Shown here: positions 8,442-17,056 of the stretch, piece by piece
Layout of the letters: each line of letters begins with the position of its first letter
Numbering within the stretch: the first letter of the stretch is position 1
Assembly (NCBI GenBank): GCA_964647905.1
Contig: CAZYJR010000015.1
Coordinates: 21,186-85,185 of the forward strand
Source: CAZYJR01 sp964647905
GTDB taxonomy: Bacteria > Desulfobacterota > DSM-4660 > Desulfatiglandales > HGW-15
Length of the DNA: 64,000 nucleotides
Direction of reading: 5' to 3'
Made by a program: the position numbers and the translations under genes
Notes under the pieces: model-generated
The model's database searches: none
Seen by the model: the letters and a program-made list of their open reading frames with translations, nothing else
What the model was told of the DNA's origin: nothing

Positions 8442-9857
8442 GTGCCGGAGAGCGCTGACATCGTCAGGGGACTGGCCGGTGTGATGGATCGGGGCCGGAT
8501 CCTGTCCGAGCCGGGCGAGGTGGCGGAGTACGCGGTGGACGGGCTTGAGCCGGCGGCTGTGGCCTTTCCGTCCCGTATTGAGGAAACGGCGGAGGTGATG
8601 AGGTATGCATATGCCGAAGGCCTGGCCGTGGTCCCCTGGGGCGGGGGGACCAAGATGGGCATGGGGCTTCCTCCCGCCCGCCTTGACATGGTGATCTCCA
8701 CCGCCGGGATGTGCCGCGTCAAGGAGCTGGATTCGGCCAACCTGACCATCACGGCCGAGGCGGGGACCGGGTTCCGCCATGTCCAGGCGGTTCCGGCCTC
8801 AGAGGAGGGTCGCTGCTACCTCCCCCTATCTCCAGAGGACCCTGGAAGAGAAGAGCCCGCTTGCTCGGGGCGGTCCCGGGGCGGCTCTTTTCTGCCCTTG
8901 GATCCCCCCTTCGGCAAGCGGGCTACGCTCGGGGGCGTCACGGCCGCAGGGACCGCCGGGCCCAGGCGGCTCCTCTACGGGCTTCCCCGGGACCTGGTCC
9001 TGGGCGTCCGCTTTGTGAGCCCTGAAGGCGGGATCATCTCCGCCGGGGGCAAGACGGTAAAGAATGTATCGGGCTATGACGTCTGCAAGCTGATGATCGG
9101 TTCCATGGGCACCCTGGGCTTGATCTGTGAGCTCTCCTACCGCCTGCTCCCTCTGCCGGAAGTGATGGAGACCGTGCTTGTGCGGTTCAAGGACCTTCAA
9201 GGGGCCATGGACCTGGCCGGCGGCATCCTTAAGAGCAAGCTCATCCCGGCCGCAGTAGAAGTCATGAACGGAGAGGCCCTCCAGAGGACGGGTTCGTCCA
9301 CCCTGGAGGCGGACAAGGCGGACTTTGTAACGGCAGTCGCCCTGGAATCGTTCAGAGAAGCGGCGGAGAGGATGGAAAAGGAAATACTTCGTATGGCAGG
9401 ACTGCTGGGCTCCACAGGAACAGGCCTGGCCCGGGAGGAGGAGCACGGACGATTCTGGCTGGAGGTGAGTGAGCTGGGGGCCCGCAGGGATGAAAGATCC
9501 CTGGTGAGTGTAAGACTCAATTACCCCCTTTCCAGGTGGAAGAAACTGACCGCACTGGCCGCAGACACCCTGAAACCACTCCCCCACTTGATGCTATCCC
9601 ATGCCGGAAGCGGGGTCTTGCTGCTCTACATCCATCCCCGTGAGCTCGGAGAGGCTTCGGCCGTCATCGGGGCATTGCTGGAGGCGGCGGCCGAGGCCGG
9701 GGGAAATCTTACGGTCCTGGACACCCCCGCCGCCTGGAAAAAGGATCTTCCCGTGTGGGGGCGCCCGGGTCAAGACGCGCAGGTGATGCGACATCTGAAG
9801 GCGAAGCTGGATCCGGCCGGGATCATGAGTCCAGGCCGATACGCCGGAGGGATCTGA
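8442..9857 (+). CDS. FAD-binding oxidase subunit, GlcE-like
   Basis: A 471-residue FAD_binding_4 protein starting at GTG 8442 behind AGGAGG (8431-8436). FAD contacts are expected at VVPWGGGTKMGMG (residues about 64-76) and RATLGGVTAAGTAGPRRLLYG, and the C-terminus ends KLDPAGIMSPGRYAG, a truncated version of the GlcD ending. GlcE of E. coli is about 350 residues; this one is longer, partly through an insertion at residues about 118-155, rich in Pro, Arg and Ser, between two FAD-binding motifs. It is the second subunit of the hydroxyacid dehydrogenase with the genes at 7002 and 9871. The insertion looks poorly conserved and may be a surface loop. Confidence 0.87.
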   Translation: MPESADIVRGLAGVMDRGRILSEPGEVAEYAVDGLEPAAVAFPSRIEETAEVMRYAYAEGLAVVPWGGGTKMGMGLPPARLDMVISTAGMCRVKELDSANLTITAEAGTGFRHVQAVPASEEGRCYLPLSPEDPGREEPACSGRSRGGSFLPLDPPFGKRATLGGVTAAGTAGPRRLLYGLPRDLVLGVRFVSPEGGIISAGGKTVKNVSGYDVCKLMIGSMGTLGLICELSYRLLPLPEVMETVLVRFKDLQGAMDLAGGILKSKLIPAAVEVMNGEALQRTGSSTLEADKADFVTAVALESFREAAERMEKEILRMAGLLGSTGTGLAREEEHGRFWLEVSELGARRDERSLVSVRLNYPLSRWKKLTALAADTLKPLPHLMLSHAGSGVLLLYIHPRELGEASAVIGALLEAAAEAGGNLTVLDTPAAWKKDLPVWGRPGQDAQVMRHLKAKLDPAGIMSPGRYAGGI

Positions 9858-9870
9858 CGAGGTTTCCTGT

Positions 9871-11022
9871 ATGAATATCGCCAAGCTCCGGAGACTTTCC
9901 TACGACGAGGCCGCCAAGTGCAGCCGGTGCGGGTTCTGCCTGCCCAACTGCCCGGTCTATCTGGTGGAAGGGACTGAATCCTCCGCACCCAGAGGCCGAA
10001 ATGCCGTCACCCTTGCTGTCATTGAGGGCCGCCTGGATTGGAGTCACGAGATTGAACGCTCAATATTCTCCTGCCTGGGATGTGGGGCGTGCACCGCGGC
10101 CTGTTTTCCCAAGGTCCAGACCAAGGAGCTCGTGTTCCGGAACCGGGAATGCCTGGTGGAAAAAGGGCTTTACCCCGAGATCGCCGAACGTGTCTCGGCC
10201 ATGATCGACCAAGTCCACAATATCTCGGATGACGACAATGAAGAGCGTGCCGAATGGACAGAGCTCACCAAGGACCTGCCGAATGATGCCCTTCAAAGGG
10301 ATCACGCTGAGGTGATTTACTTCGTGGGATGCGTGGCCTCCTTTTTTCCCATGGTTCAGAATATCCCGGCGCACATGGCACGGATCATGACGGCCGCGGG
10401 CGTGGACTTCGCCATTCTGGGGGGTGAAGAGTGGTGCTGCGGGTTTCCCCTCCTGGGTGCCGGGATGCCCGAAAAGCTCAATGCCTTGAGGGAGCACAAC
10501 CTGGACAAGGTAAGAGAGGTCGGGGCCGAGTCGGTGGTATTCACCTGTCCGTCATGCTATCACACCTGGACCCACCTCTACCACCCGGTAGGGCTGGAGC
10601 TCCTGCATGCCGGCCAGATGCTGGACAGACTCATCCGGGAGGGCCGGATAAAGCTGAAAGAGGTCAGAAAGAAAGTCACCTACCATGACCCCTGCGATCT
10701 GGGGAGGAACAGCGGGTCTTTCGACGAGCCGCGTTCCGTGCTCGAGGCCATCCCCGGTCTTGAGCTGGTGGAGCTCCCTGCCAACCGCTGGTTTTCCACA
10801 TGCTGCGGAGGGGGCGGCAACGTAGAAATGGTGAATCCGGAGCTCTCAGCAAGGGTGGCGCAAATGAAGCTGGACCAGATCGCCGAAACCGGTGCCGGAA
10901 CGGTGGTGACCTCCTGCCAGCAGTGTGTTAGAACCATAGCATCGCGAGCCAGAAGGCGAAAGATCCGATTGGAAGTCAAAGACTTGACACAACTCGTAGC
11001 CGAAGCCCTGGATTGGAATTGA
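9871..11022 (+). CDS. CCG-domain (Fe-S)-binding subunit, GlcF-like
   Basis: A 383-residue Fe-S subunit completing the GlcDEF-like enzyme. Ferredoxin motifs CSRCGFCLPNCP (residues about 17-28) and CLGCGACTAACF (about 66-77) are followed by two CCG domains with EEWCCGFPLLGAG, HDPCDLGRNSG and STCCGGGGNVEM. It starts 13 bases after the GlcE-like stop. The second ferredoxin motif ends CF rather than CP. Electrons from the two flavin subunits should pass through it to a quinone or to another Fe-S carrier; no membrane anchor is present in this protein, but the following small gene encodes a possible one. Confidence 0.9.
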   Translation: MNIAKLRRLSYDEAAKCSRCGFCLPNCPVYLVEGTESSAPRGRNAVTLAVIEGRLDWSHEIERSIFSCLGCGACTAACFPKVQTKELVFRNRECLVEKGLYPEIAERVSAMIDQVHNISDDDNEERAEWTELTKDLPNDALQRDHAEVIYFVGCVASFFPMVQNIPAHMARIMTAAGVDFAILGGEEWCCGFPLLGAGMPEKLNALREHNLDKVREVGAESVVFTCPSCYHTWTHLYHPVGLELLHAGQMLDRLIREGRIKLKEVRKKVTYHDPCDLGRNSGSFDEPRSVLEAIPGLELVELPANRWFSTCCGGGGNVEMVNPELSARVAQMKLDQIAETGAGTVVTSCQQCVRTIASRARRRKIRLEVKDLTQLVAEALDWN

Positions 11023-11348
11023 CAGAGATCGGCCAGATCATAGTCGCCATAATCGCCCTGATCCTCCTCCTCAATGCGGTAAGGAGGATCAACACCTGGC
11101 GAATCACGAGGGTCTACCGGCGCATCCTGGGAGACCTGGAACAGAAAGGGGCCTTATCTCCTTCTACCGCCGTTCCACTGCCTTATGACAGGCGAAAGCT
11201 CCTCCGGGTGGGCCTGCGCGACTTCCGGCCGCAAGCCCTCCAGTACTTGATCTCCGGCAATGTTGTGGGTGTGACTGAGGAAGGCAAGTACTACATCAAG
11301 GACCCCGCCGCCCTGAAGACCGATCTCCACGAGGGCTCGGACGGCTGA
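11013..11348 (+). CDS. small single-pass membrane protein with winged-helix-like C-terminus, unknown
   Basis: A 111-residue protein beginning at TTG 11013 (alternative TTG 11019), overlapping the GlcF-like gene by 10 bases. Residues 5-24 (IGQIIVAIIALILLLNAV) form one hydrophobic segment. The remaining, basic part (YRRILGDLEQKGALSP, then PQALQYLISGNVVGVTEEGKYYIKD) has the helix and strand pattern of a winged-helix domain, but I do not recognise a family. The tight overlap suggests co-translation with the dehydrogenase, possibly as a membrane tether. The winged-helix reading is by eye only. Confidence 0.65.
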   Translation: MELTEIGQIIVAIIALILLLNAVRRINTWRITRVYRRILGDLEQKGALSPSTAVPLPYDRRKLLRVGLRDFRPQALQYLISGNVVGVTEEGKYYIKDPAALKTDLHEGSDG

Positions 11349-11393
11349 GCCCAGGCCTTCCCCGCCACAAGACAAGCTATTTCGGTGTTACCA

Positions 11394-12914
11394 CTAGAAG
11401 ACCCTTTCTCCGGTGGCCCAGGAGGGGAACCACTTGTAGTGCTCCTTGGGGAAGGCGCGGGCCAGCCCGTCGTAGGTGGCCTTGGCAAGGGCGATCCCCT
11501 TCTTGTCACGGTTCAAGCTCACATACCCGTTTTTCTCCAGCGACTCCAGGACCCGGTCCAGGTCCTCGTCCCCGACATCGAAGTGGGCCTTCATGTCTTC
11601 GCGGTTCATGTGCAGGCCGGGGTTCACCCTGTAGTCCTCGGCCAGGACCCGGAGGAGGCTCTCCTCGTCCGCCCTGTCCTGCTTGGGCGGATCGCCGGCG
11701 GCGGGGACAGGGACCCCGAGCTCTTGGTGGATCACCCGCCTCGGCATCTTGAACTCCTCGGCCATCTCCCTCATGGCGGTCCTCTGGATCACCATCCTGC
11801 AGGCCTCCATGGTCCCGCCCGCGATGTTTTCCACCTTGGCCACATTCATGACGGCCGAGAGGGGATAAAAGGGCGTAACCCCGTCCCCGCCCATCACCTG
11901 TATGGCGTCCAGGCTGGAGGACATTACTTTTTCCGCGTTGTAGACCTTGGCCACGTTTGACTCCAGGGTGATATCCCAGCCCAGGTCCCAGAGGTACGCG
12001 GTGTAGAAGGTGAGGAGCCTGGCTATCTTGAGTCTGCTGACCAGGTCGGCGATCTTGAACTGGTTGTTTACAAAGCTGATGGTGGGCCTGCCGAACTGTA
12101 CCCTGCGTTGTGCATAGGGCACGGTGTTCCTTACCAGCTCCTCCATCCACCCAGCCGTCTGGGCGCAGATAAGCGTGCGCTCGAAATTGAGGCCGGCTGT
12201 CATCACCCGCCACCCCTCGCCCTCTTCTCCCAGGACGTTGGCGGCCGGGACGGACACGTTGTCGAAATCCAGGACCCCGTTCTGGATATTCTCGAACCCG
12301 ATGATCTCGTTCATCTTCTCCACGCTGAAACCCGGGGTCCCCCTTTCCACTATGAATGCCGTCAGGTGCCGGTGGCGGCGTCTGTCGTCAGGGGAGTCGC
12401 TGGTCCTCGCGTAGACCATGTACCTCTTGGCCACACCGGCCGAAACTATAAACCGCTTCTTTCCATTGAGGATGTAGTTGTCTCCATCCCTCACCGCGGT
12501 CATCTCCTGGGCAGCGGCGTCGGTCCCGGCAAAGGGCTCGGTTATGACGATGGCCCCGATCTCGCCACCGGCTATATTGGGCAGGAACCTGGTTTTCTGC
12601 TCCTCGGTTCCGAACTCGATTATCTGCCTCAAGCCGCCCAGCATGTTTCCCACAAAGACCCGGCCCGGCCCGGGCATGCGGTTGAATGCGGCTGCGGCTA
12701 TGCACGCACCCGTCGCCCCCAGGCCCAGGCCCCCGTACTCCTTGGGCACCCCTGCGCCTGTAAAGCCCTTTTGGGCGATCTTATCGAAGATTTCCCAGGG
12801 AAACTCCCTTTTCCATCTGGATTCCGCATCCAGGGGCATGATCTCTTCCACAAAGGCATAGACCTCGTCTTGGAAAGCCTTCTGCTCATCGGTCCACCAG
12901 GGATAAACCTCCAT
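11394..12914 (-). CDS. acyl-CoA dehydrogenase with extra C-terminal domain
   Basis: A 506-residue protein. Residues 1-386 are a complete acyl-CoA dehydrogenase: N-terminal helices, FAD/substrate motif ITEPFAGTDAAAQEM, GRPTISFVNNQFKIADL, and IQVMGGDGVTPFYPLSAVMNVAKVE (split here for length). At the place of the classical catalytic Glu (YEGT) the sequence reads IAGGTMEACR, so Gly replaces Glu and the base, if any, must lie elsewhere. Residues 387-506 are an extension absent from standard 380-residue enzymes, and LHMNREDMKAHFDVGDEDL followed by RVLESLEKNGYVSL looks like a winged helix. ATG 12914 has GGAGAGGAGA upstream. It is the last gene of the TetR-led Mo-hydroxylase operon. Confidence 0.9.
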   Translation of the reverse strand: MEVYPWWTDEQKAFQDEVYAFVEEIMPLDAESRWKREFPWEIFDKIAQKGFTGAGVPKEYGGLGLGATGACIAAAAFNRMPGPGRVFVGNMLGGLRQIIEFGTEEQKTRFLPNIAGGEIGAIVITEPFAGTDAAAQEMTAVRDGDNYILNGKKRFIVSAGVAKRYMVYARTSDSPDDRRRHRHLTAFIVERGTPGFSVEKMNEIIGFENIQNGVLDFDNVSVPAANVLGEEGEGWRVMTAGLNFERTLICAQTAGWMEELVRNTVPYAQRRVQFGRPTISFVNNQFKIADLVSRLKIARLLTFYTAYLWDLGWDITLESNVAKVYNAEKVMSSSLDAIQVMGGDGVTPFYPLSAVMNVAKVENIAGGTMEACRMVIQRTAMREMAEEFKMPRRVIHQELGVPVPAAGDPPKQDRADEESLLRVLAEDYRVNPGLHMNREDMKAHFDVGDEDLDRVLESLEKNGYVSLNRDKKGIALAKATYDGLARAFPKEHYKWFPSWATGERVF

Positions 12915-12977
12915 ATATGTCTCCTCTCCTTTGATTGAATGATCAGAGGGATTCGCGCTATCGCGTCCTTCTCGAGC

Positions 12978-15263
12978 TCACGCCCTCTTCTTCCTGAGGG
13001 CCAGGGCGATCTTCTCCGGCGTCAGGGGCTGCTCCTTGAACCATATCCCGGTGGCGTCGTGCACGGCGCTCACCACCGAGGGGGGCGTGCTCACAATGGC
13101 CCCTTCGGAGGCCTCCTTGGCCCCGAACGGTCCCGAGGGATCCTCGGTTATTATGTCGATGATCTCTATGTCGGGGATATCCGGTGCCAGGGGCATCTTG
13201 TAGTCCGCTAGATTCGCGTTCAGCGTCCTTCCCCGGTCCATCTTGAACTCCTCGTAGATCGCCTGCCCCAGGCCCTGTACCGCAGCGCCCTGATTCTGGG
13301 CCTCCACGTTGATGGGATTGAGCGGCCTGCCGCAGTCGTGGGCGATCAGCATCTCCCTGCACTTGACAACACCGGTCTCCAGGTCCACGTCCACGCCGGT
13401 GAGCTGCGAGGTGAAGCTGTAGGACGTCCCGCAGTTTCCAATGCCCTTCTCGAAATCCAGCACGTCGATCCCGTAGTCCGAGTACCCCTTGCCGATGATG
13501 ACCGCCCCCGGCCCCGAGTAGCAGGCGATCTTTGCAAGCTTGTCAAAGGGCATGCCGATATCCGGGGATCCCTTGACCGAGACCCGGTTGTCCTTGAACA
13601 CGATGTCCCCGGGATCGGCTTCCCATTTCTCCGCCGCGAAGCGGGCCAGCTGCTCCTTGACGTCCCGTGCCGCCCTTCTTGCAGCCTCGCCTGCAAGGAC
13701 GGTCACACGGCTCCCGTAGGTGCCCGCGTCGCAGGGGGTGAGGGCCGTATCCACCCGCTTGATATCCACATCCTCCACGCGCACGCCCAACTCTTCCGCA
13801 ATGATCTGGACCAGCACCGTGTCCGAGCCCTGGCCGCTGTCAGTGGCTCCGGTCAGGTAGTCCAGGGTCCCGTCCTCGCAGAGCCTCACCACGGCACCGC
13901 ACGACTGGTGCCCGCGCTGCCTGGCCCCTCCCAGGTAGGAGGTGGCGGATATCCCCACCCCGCGGGCCACCGGGCCTGACCCGGCCTTGTTCTTGTCCCT
14001 CTCCTTCCAGCTCTTGGACTCCGAGATAGCCTTGATGCCCTCGACCAGACCGCAGGAGTTGACCGTGACCTTGTTCACGGTCTCGTGGGGGGCTGTGACC
14101 GCGTTCTTGAGCCTGACCTCCACCGGGTCGAGGCCCAGCTCTTCGGCCATCATCTCCATCTGTATCTCGGCTGCGAACCGGGTGTGGGTGACACCGTGCC
14201 CCCTCATGGCCGCTCCGATCGGGTTGTTGGTAAAGACCCTGTAGGCGTCGTGCTTGAAGTTGGGAAGCTTGTAGGGCAGGGTGCTCATGCACCCGGTCAG
14301 GTACATGGTGAGCGGGCCTATTGCGGTGTGTGCGCCCCCGTCGGCTATCACCCGGCTGTGCATCCCGGTCAGGGTCCCGTCCTTTTTCATGCCCGTCTTG
14401 TTGTAGACCACCATGGTGTGCCGCCGGCGGCAGGTCATCAAGACCTCTTCCATGGTGTAGACGAACTTCACCGGCCTGCCGGTCCGCTTGGAAAACAGGA
14501 CCGAGCAGAAGTCTCCGGCCAGGGAGTCGTTCTTGGTGCCGCCGAACCCTCCTCCCACAAAGGGCTGGATCACCCTGACCTTGTTGAGAGGCAGGCCGAA
14601 GCAGGCTGCCAGGTGCCGGTAGACGAAGTAAGGGCTCTGCTTGGCCGCCCATATGGTGATCCCCGAAGAATCGTAATAGGCAACGGCCGCAGGGGGCTCG
14701 AGATACCCGGTTATCACCCGGCCTGTCTCGAAGCGGTCCTCCCGGACCAGGTCGGATTCCTGAAAGGCCTTTTCCACGTCCCCGAAGTCCATATGGAACT
14801 CCCAGCTTACGTTGTTCTCCGCATGGTCGTAGAGCCTGGGGGCGCCTTCCTTCATGGCCTCTTCAGGGTCGAACACACCGGGCAGTTCTTCGTAGTCCAC
14901 CTTGACCAGCTCGGCCGCCTCCTCTGCCGTTTCCTCGTCCACAGCGGCCACCGCGGCCACCGCTTCGGCCAGGTAGCGCACCCTGCGGGCGGCCAGGGGC
15001 TCTTCATCACGAGTCTTTGGCATCCAGCCCCACTTCCAGCCCTTGAAGTTCTCTCCCGTGATCACGTCCCTGACACCGGGCAGCCGCCTTGCGCGGCTGG
15101 TGTCTATGTTTGCGATCCTGGCATGGGCGTAAGGACTCCTCACGATCTTGCACCAGAGCATGCCGGGCATCTCGTAGTCGGCCGCGTACTTGGCCTCACC
15201 GGTCACCTTGGCCCTTCCGTCCACCCGGGGGATCCTCTTCCCGATTACCGAGCACTCTTCCAT
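12978..15263 (-). CDS. molybdopterin-binding subunit of a xanthine-dehydrogenase-family hydroxylase (set 1)
   Basis: A 761-residue CoxL/XdhA/HcrA-type large subunit that would bind the Mo-pterin cytosine dinucleotide cofactor. Visible features: the N-terminal a/b hammerhead domain (GKRIPRVDGRAKVTGEAKY, RSPYAHARI), cofactor loop GGGFGGTKND (residues about 235-245), TGATDSGQGSDTVL, and near the end GPFGAKEASEGA, which supplies the conserved active-site Glu. The usual MRGFGxPQ motif is altered to MRGHGVTH, which may mark an unusual substrate pocket. It starts 3 bases after the 2Fe-2S subunit stop. The operon with an acyl-CoA ligase suggests hydroxylation or dehydroxylation of an aryl-CoA or similar compound; the substrate is unknown. 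Confidence 0.92.
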   Translation of the reverse strand: MEECSVIGKRIPRVDGRAKVTGEAKYAADYEMPGMLWCKIVRSPYAHARIANIDTSRARRLPGVRDVITGENFKGWKWGWMPKTRDEEPLAARRVRYLAEAVAAVAAVDEETAEEAAELVKVDYEELPGVFDPEEAMKEGAPRLYDHAENNVSWEFHMDFGDVEKAFQESDLVREDRFETGRVITGYLEPPAAVAYYDSSGITIWAAKQSPYFVYRHLAACFGLPLNKVRVIQPFVGGGFGGTKNDSLAGDFCSVLFSKRTGRPVKFVYTMEEVLMTCRRRHTMVVYNKTGMKKDGTLTGMHSRVIADGGAHTAIGPLTMYLTGCMSTLPYKLPNFKHDAYRVFTNNPIGAAMRGHGVTHTRFAAEIQMEMMAEELGLDPVEVRLKNAVTAPHETVNKVTVNSCGLVEGIKAISESKSWKERDKNKAGSGPVARGVGISATSYLGGARQRGHQSCGAVVRLCEDGTLDYLTGATDSGQGSDTVLVQIIAEELGVRVEDVDIKRVDTALTPCDAGTYGSRVTVLAGEAARRAARDVKEQLARFAAEKWEADPGDIVFKDNRVSVKGSPDIGMPFDKLAKIACYSGPGAVIIGKGYSDYGIDVLDFEKGIGNCGTSYSFTSQLTGVDVDLETGVVKCREMLIAHDCGRPLNPINVEAQNQGAAVQGLGQAIYEEFKMDRGRTLNANLADYKMPLAPDIPDIEIIDIITEDPSGPFGAKEASEGAIVSTPPSVVSAVHDATGIWFKEQPLTPEKIALALRKKRA

Positions 15264-15266
15264 GAC

Positions 15267-15746
15267 TTATCCACCCCCTTTCACGGCCTGGGCCGCGGCA
15301 CTGATCGACTCCACTATCTTGATGTACCCTGTGCAGCGACAGAAATTGCCTGAGATCACCCCCTGGATTTCCTCCCTGGAGGGGTAGGGGTTTTCGTCCA
15401 GCAGGGACTTGGCCGACATGATCATCCCAGGCGTGCAGAATCCGCACTGCATGCCGGCGTTTTCCACAAAGGCCTCCTGGACCGGATGGAGGGCTTCGGC
15501 TTGGGCCAGCCCTTCCACGGTCACTATCTCCCGGCCGTCCGCCTCCACCGCTGGCACCAGGCAGCTGTTGACCGCCTCTCCTCCCATTATCACCGTGCAG
15601 GCCCCGCACTCTCCCTGGCCGCAGCCCTCCTTGGCCCCGGTCAGCTTGAGATCCTCCCGGATCATCTCCAAGAGCGTCCTCCAGGGCGGAACCGCAAGCT
15701 CGCACTGCTCGCCGTTGATAACAAACCTGATATGCTTCATCTCCAT
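15267..15746 (-). CDS. (2Fe-2S)-binding subunit of Mo hydroxylase (set 1)
   Basis: A 159-residue CoxS/HcrC-type small subunit with both expected clusters. The plant-ferredoxin-like site is CGQGECGACTVIMGG with SCLVPA. The C-terminal helical-bundle site is CGFCTPGMIMSA plus NFCRCTGYIKIVESI. The frame continues upstream to 15842, but ATG 15746 (MEMKHIRF) sits 6 bases from GGGGAGAG and fits the family's normal N-terminus. It carries electrons from the Mo site to the FAD subunit encoded just upstream. Length and motifs are entirely typical. Confidence 0.93.
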   Translation of the reverse strand: MEMKHIRFVINGEQCELAVPPWRTLLEMIREDLKLTGAKEGCGQGECGACTVIMGGEAVNSCLVPAVEADGREIVTVEGLAQAEALHPVQEAFVENAGMQCGFCTPGMIMSAKSLLDENPYPSREEIQGVISGNFCRCTGYIKIVESISAAAQAVKGGG

Positions 15747-15804
15747 GGATAACTCTCCCCCATGAACTCCGTCCGAGCATCTCCCCGGCCGGCTTGGTGT
15801 TCGG

Positions 15805-16698
15805 TCACAGGCCTTCGGGCGGTTTCCCCGCCGCAGCGGCAACGGCTCTCCTCACCAGGACCTCCACCATCATACGCCTATACTCGGCCGAGGCCCTGTG
15901 GTCGTCTATGGGCCTGGCCTCCCCCGCGGCCTTGGCCGCCGCCCCGGACAATGCGGCCTCTGACGGCTCCTTTCCCTTCAAGAGCCCTTCGGCCTCCAGG
16001 GCCCTCATGGGAGTCGGAGACACGGCCCCCAGGCCGATACGGACATCCTCCAGGAGGCCGTCCTTGACGTCCACCACAGCCGCCACTCCAACCACGGCAA
16101 GGTCCATGGAAGACCGGGGAGAGAGCTTGATATATGTCCCATTGCCCCGGGCCGGGGGGACCACTATCTCTCTTACCAGCTCGTCCCGGCCCAGGACCGT
16201 TCGGTTGGGGCCGGTGAAAAAGTCAGTGAGATTGACTGTGCGATCGCCGTCAGGGCCCGCGCAGACCACACTTGCCCCCAGGCAAAGAAGTGCCGGGGCC
16301 GAATCGGCCGACGGCACCGCGTTGCAGATATTGCCGGCTATTGTACCCCGATTCCGGATCTGCCTGGATGCGATGCTGGACGCGGCCTGGGACAACATGG
16401 GATAATGCTGCCTTACCACCGCTGAGACCGCCACCTCATGGATGCTCGCCAGGGCGCCTATCCTGAGACCCGCTTCCCGGTCGTAGGAAACGCCGTCCAG
16501 ATCAGGGATACCCTTGAGGTCGACCAGCGCCTGCGGGGCCGGGACCATTCGCCCCTTGATCTTGGGGATCAGATCCGTACCCCCGGCATAGACCTTGTAC
16601 CCGCCCCCGCCGTCCTGACCCACGAGGGCCAAGGCCTCCTGTAGACTCTCCGGCCTGAGATAGTCGAACTTGGGCAACCTCCTGTAAAACATGGTCAT
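15805..16698 (-). CDS. FAD-binding subunit of Mo hydroxylase (set 1)
   Basis: A 297-residue CoxM-type medium subunit. FAD contacts are visible at YKVYAGGTDLIPKIKG (residues about 34-49) and at IRNRGTIAGNICNAVPSADS (about 102-121), followed by the CO-dehydrogenase flavoprotein C-terminal domain. No extra cysteine-rich loop is present, unlike the medium subunit at 26349-27344. It is the first of the three hydroxylase genes in this operon (order medium, small, large). It would pass electrons from the 2Fe-2S subunit to a soluble acceptor. Confidence 0.92.
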   Translation of the reverse strand: MTMFYRRLPKFDYLRPESLQEALALVGQDGGGGYKVYAGGTDLIPKIKGRMVPAPQALVDLKGIPDLDGVSYDREAGLRIGALASIHEVAVSAVVRQHYPMLSQAASSIASRQIRNRGTIAGNICNAVPSADSAPALLCLGASVVCAGPDGDRTVNLTDFFTGPNRTVLGRDELVREIVVPPARGNGTYIKLSPRSSMDLAVVGVAAVVDVKDGLLEDVRIGLGAVSPTPMRALEAEGLLKGKEPSEAALSGAAAKAAGEARPIDDHRASAEYRRMMVEVLVRRAVAAAAGKPPEGL

Positions 16699-16749
16699 CT
16701 CTTATGTCTCCTTTTCCATGGTTCGACTCAAGAGGCGTGTCCCCGACGG

Positions 16750-17025
16750 TCAACCGCCGCCGAGGGGCACGAGCCAAATGACCACCGAGTCCCCTTCGCG
16801 GAGTTCGGTGTCGATGTTTTGCGGGTGGAACCAGATCTCCTTTCCATTCAGGAGTATCTCCAGCTCCACTTCCAGCTCACCGGTTCCCTTGTGGAAGAAA
16901 TCGAACCCTATTCCCCGCCCCACATGGTGGAGCAGATCCCTCACTGTCCGCACCCCGGAGGGTAGATCCACCTCTCTGGAATCCGATGTGGGGAGGGCCA
17001 AGTTGTTGTTGAGCTCTATCTTCAC
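16750..17025 (-). CDS. MoaD/ThiS-like ubiquitin-fold protein
   Basis: A 91-residue protein if started at GTG 17025 (MKIELNNNL); an in-frame TTG at 17067 overlaps the upstream ligase but lacks a well-spaced ribosome-binding site. It has beta-grasp features: ELEVELEILLNGKEIWF, LREGDSVVIWLVPL, and it ends in LGGG, the C-terminal Gly-Gly needed for thiocarboxylate formation. It may serve molybdopterin synthesis or sulfuration for the Mo hydroxylase beside it, or another sulfur-transfer step. No MoaE or adenylating partner is visible nearby, so a housekeeping partner elsewhere would be required. Confidence 0.8.
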   Translation of the reverse strand: MKIELNNNLALPTSDSREVDLPSGVRTVRDLLHHVGRGIGFDFFHKGTGELEVELEILLNGKEIWFHPQNIDTELREGDSVVIWLVPLGGG

Positions 17026-17056
17026 AACAGCCGACCGCCGGATGGGAGTGCCGTGT

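Noticed and set aside
14085..15353. 422-codon plus-strand frame opposite the Mo hydroxylase large subunit
   Set aside because: Antisense shadow of a strongly conserved gene; composition is His/Gly/Pro-rich with no domain.
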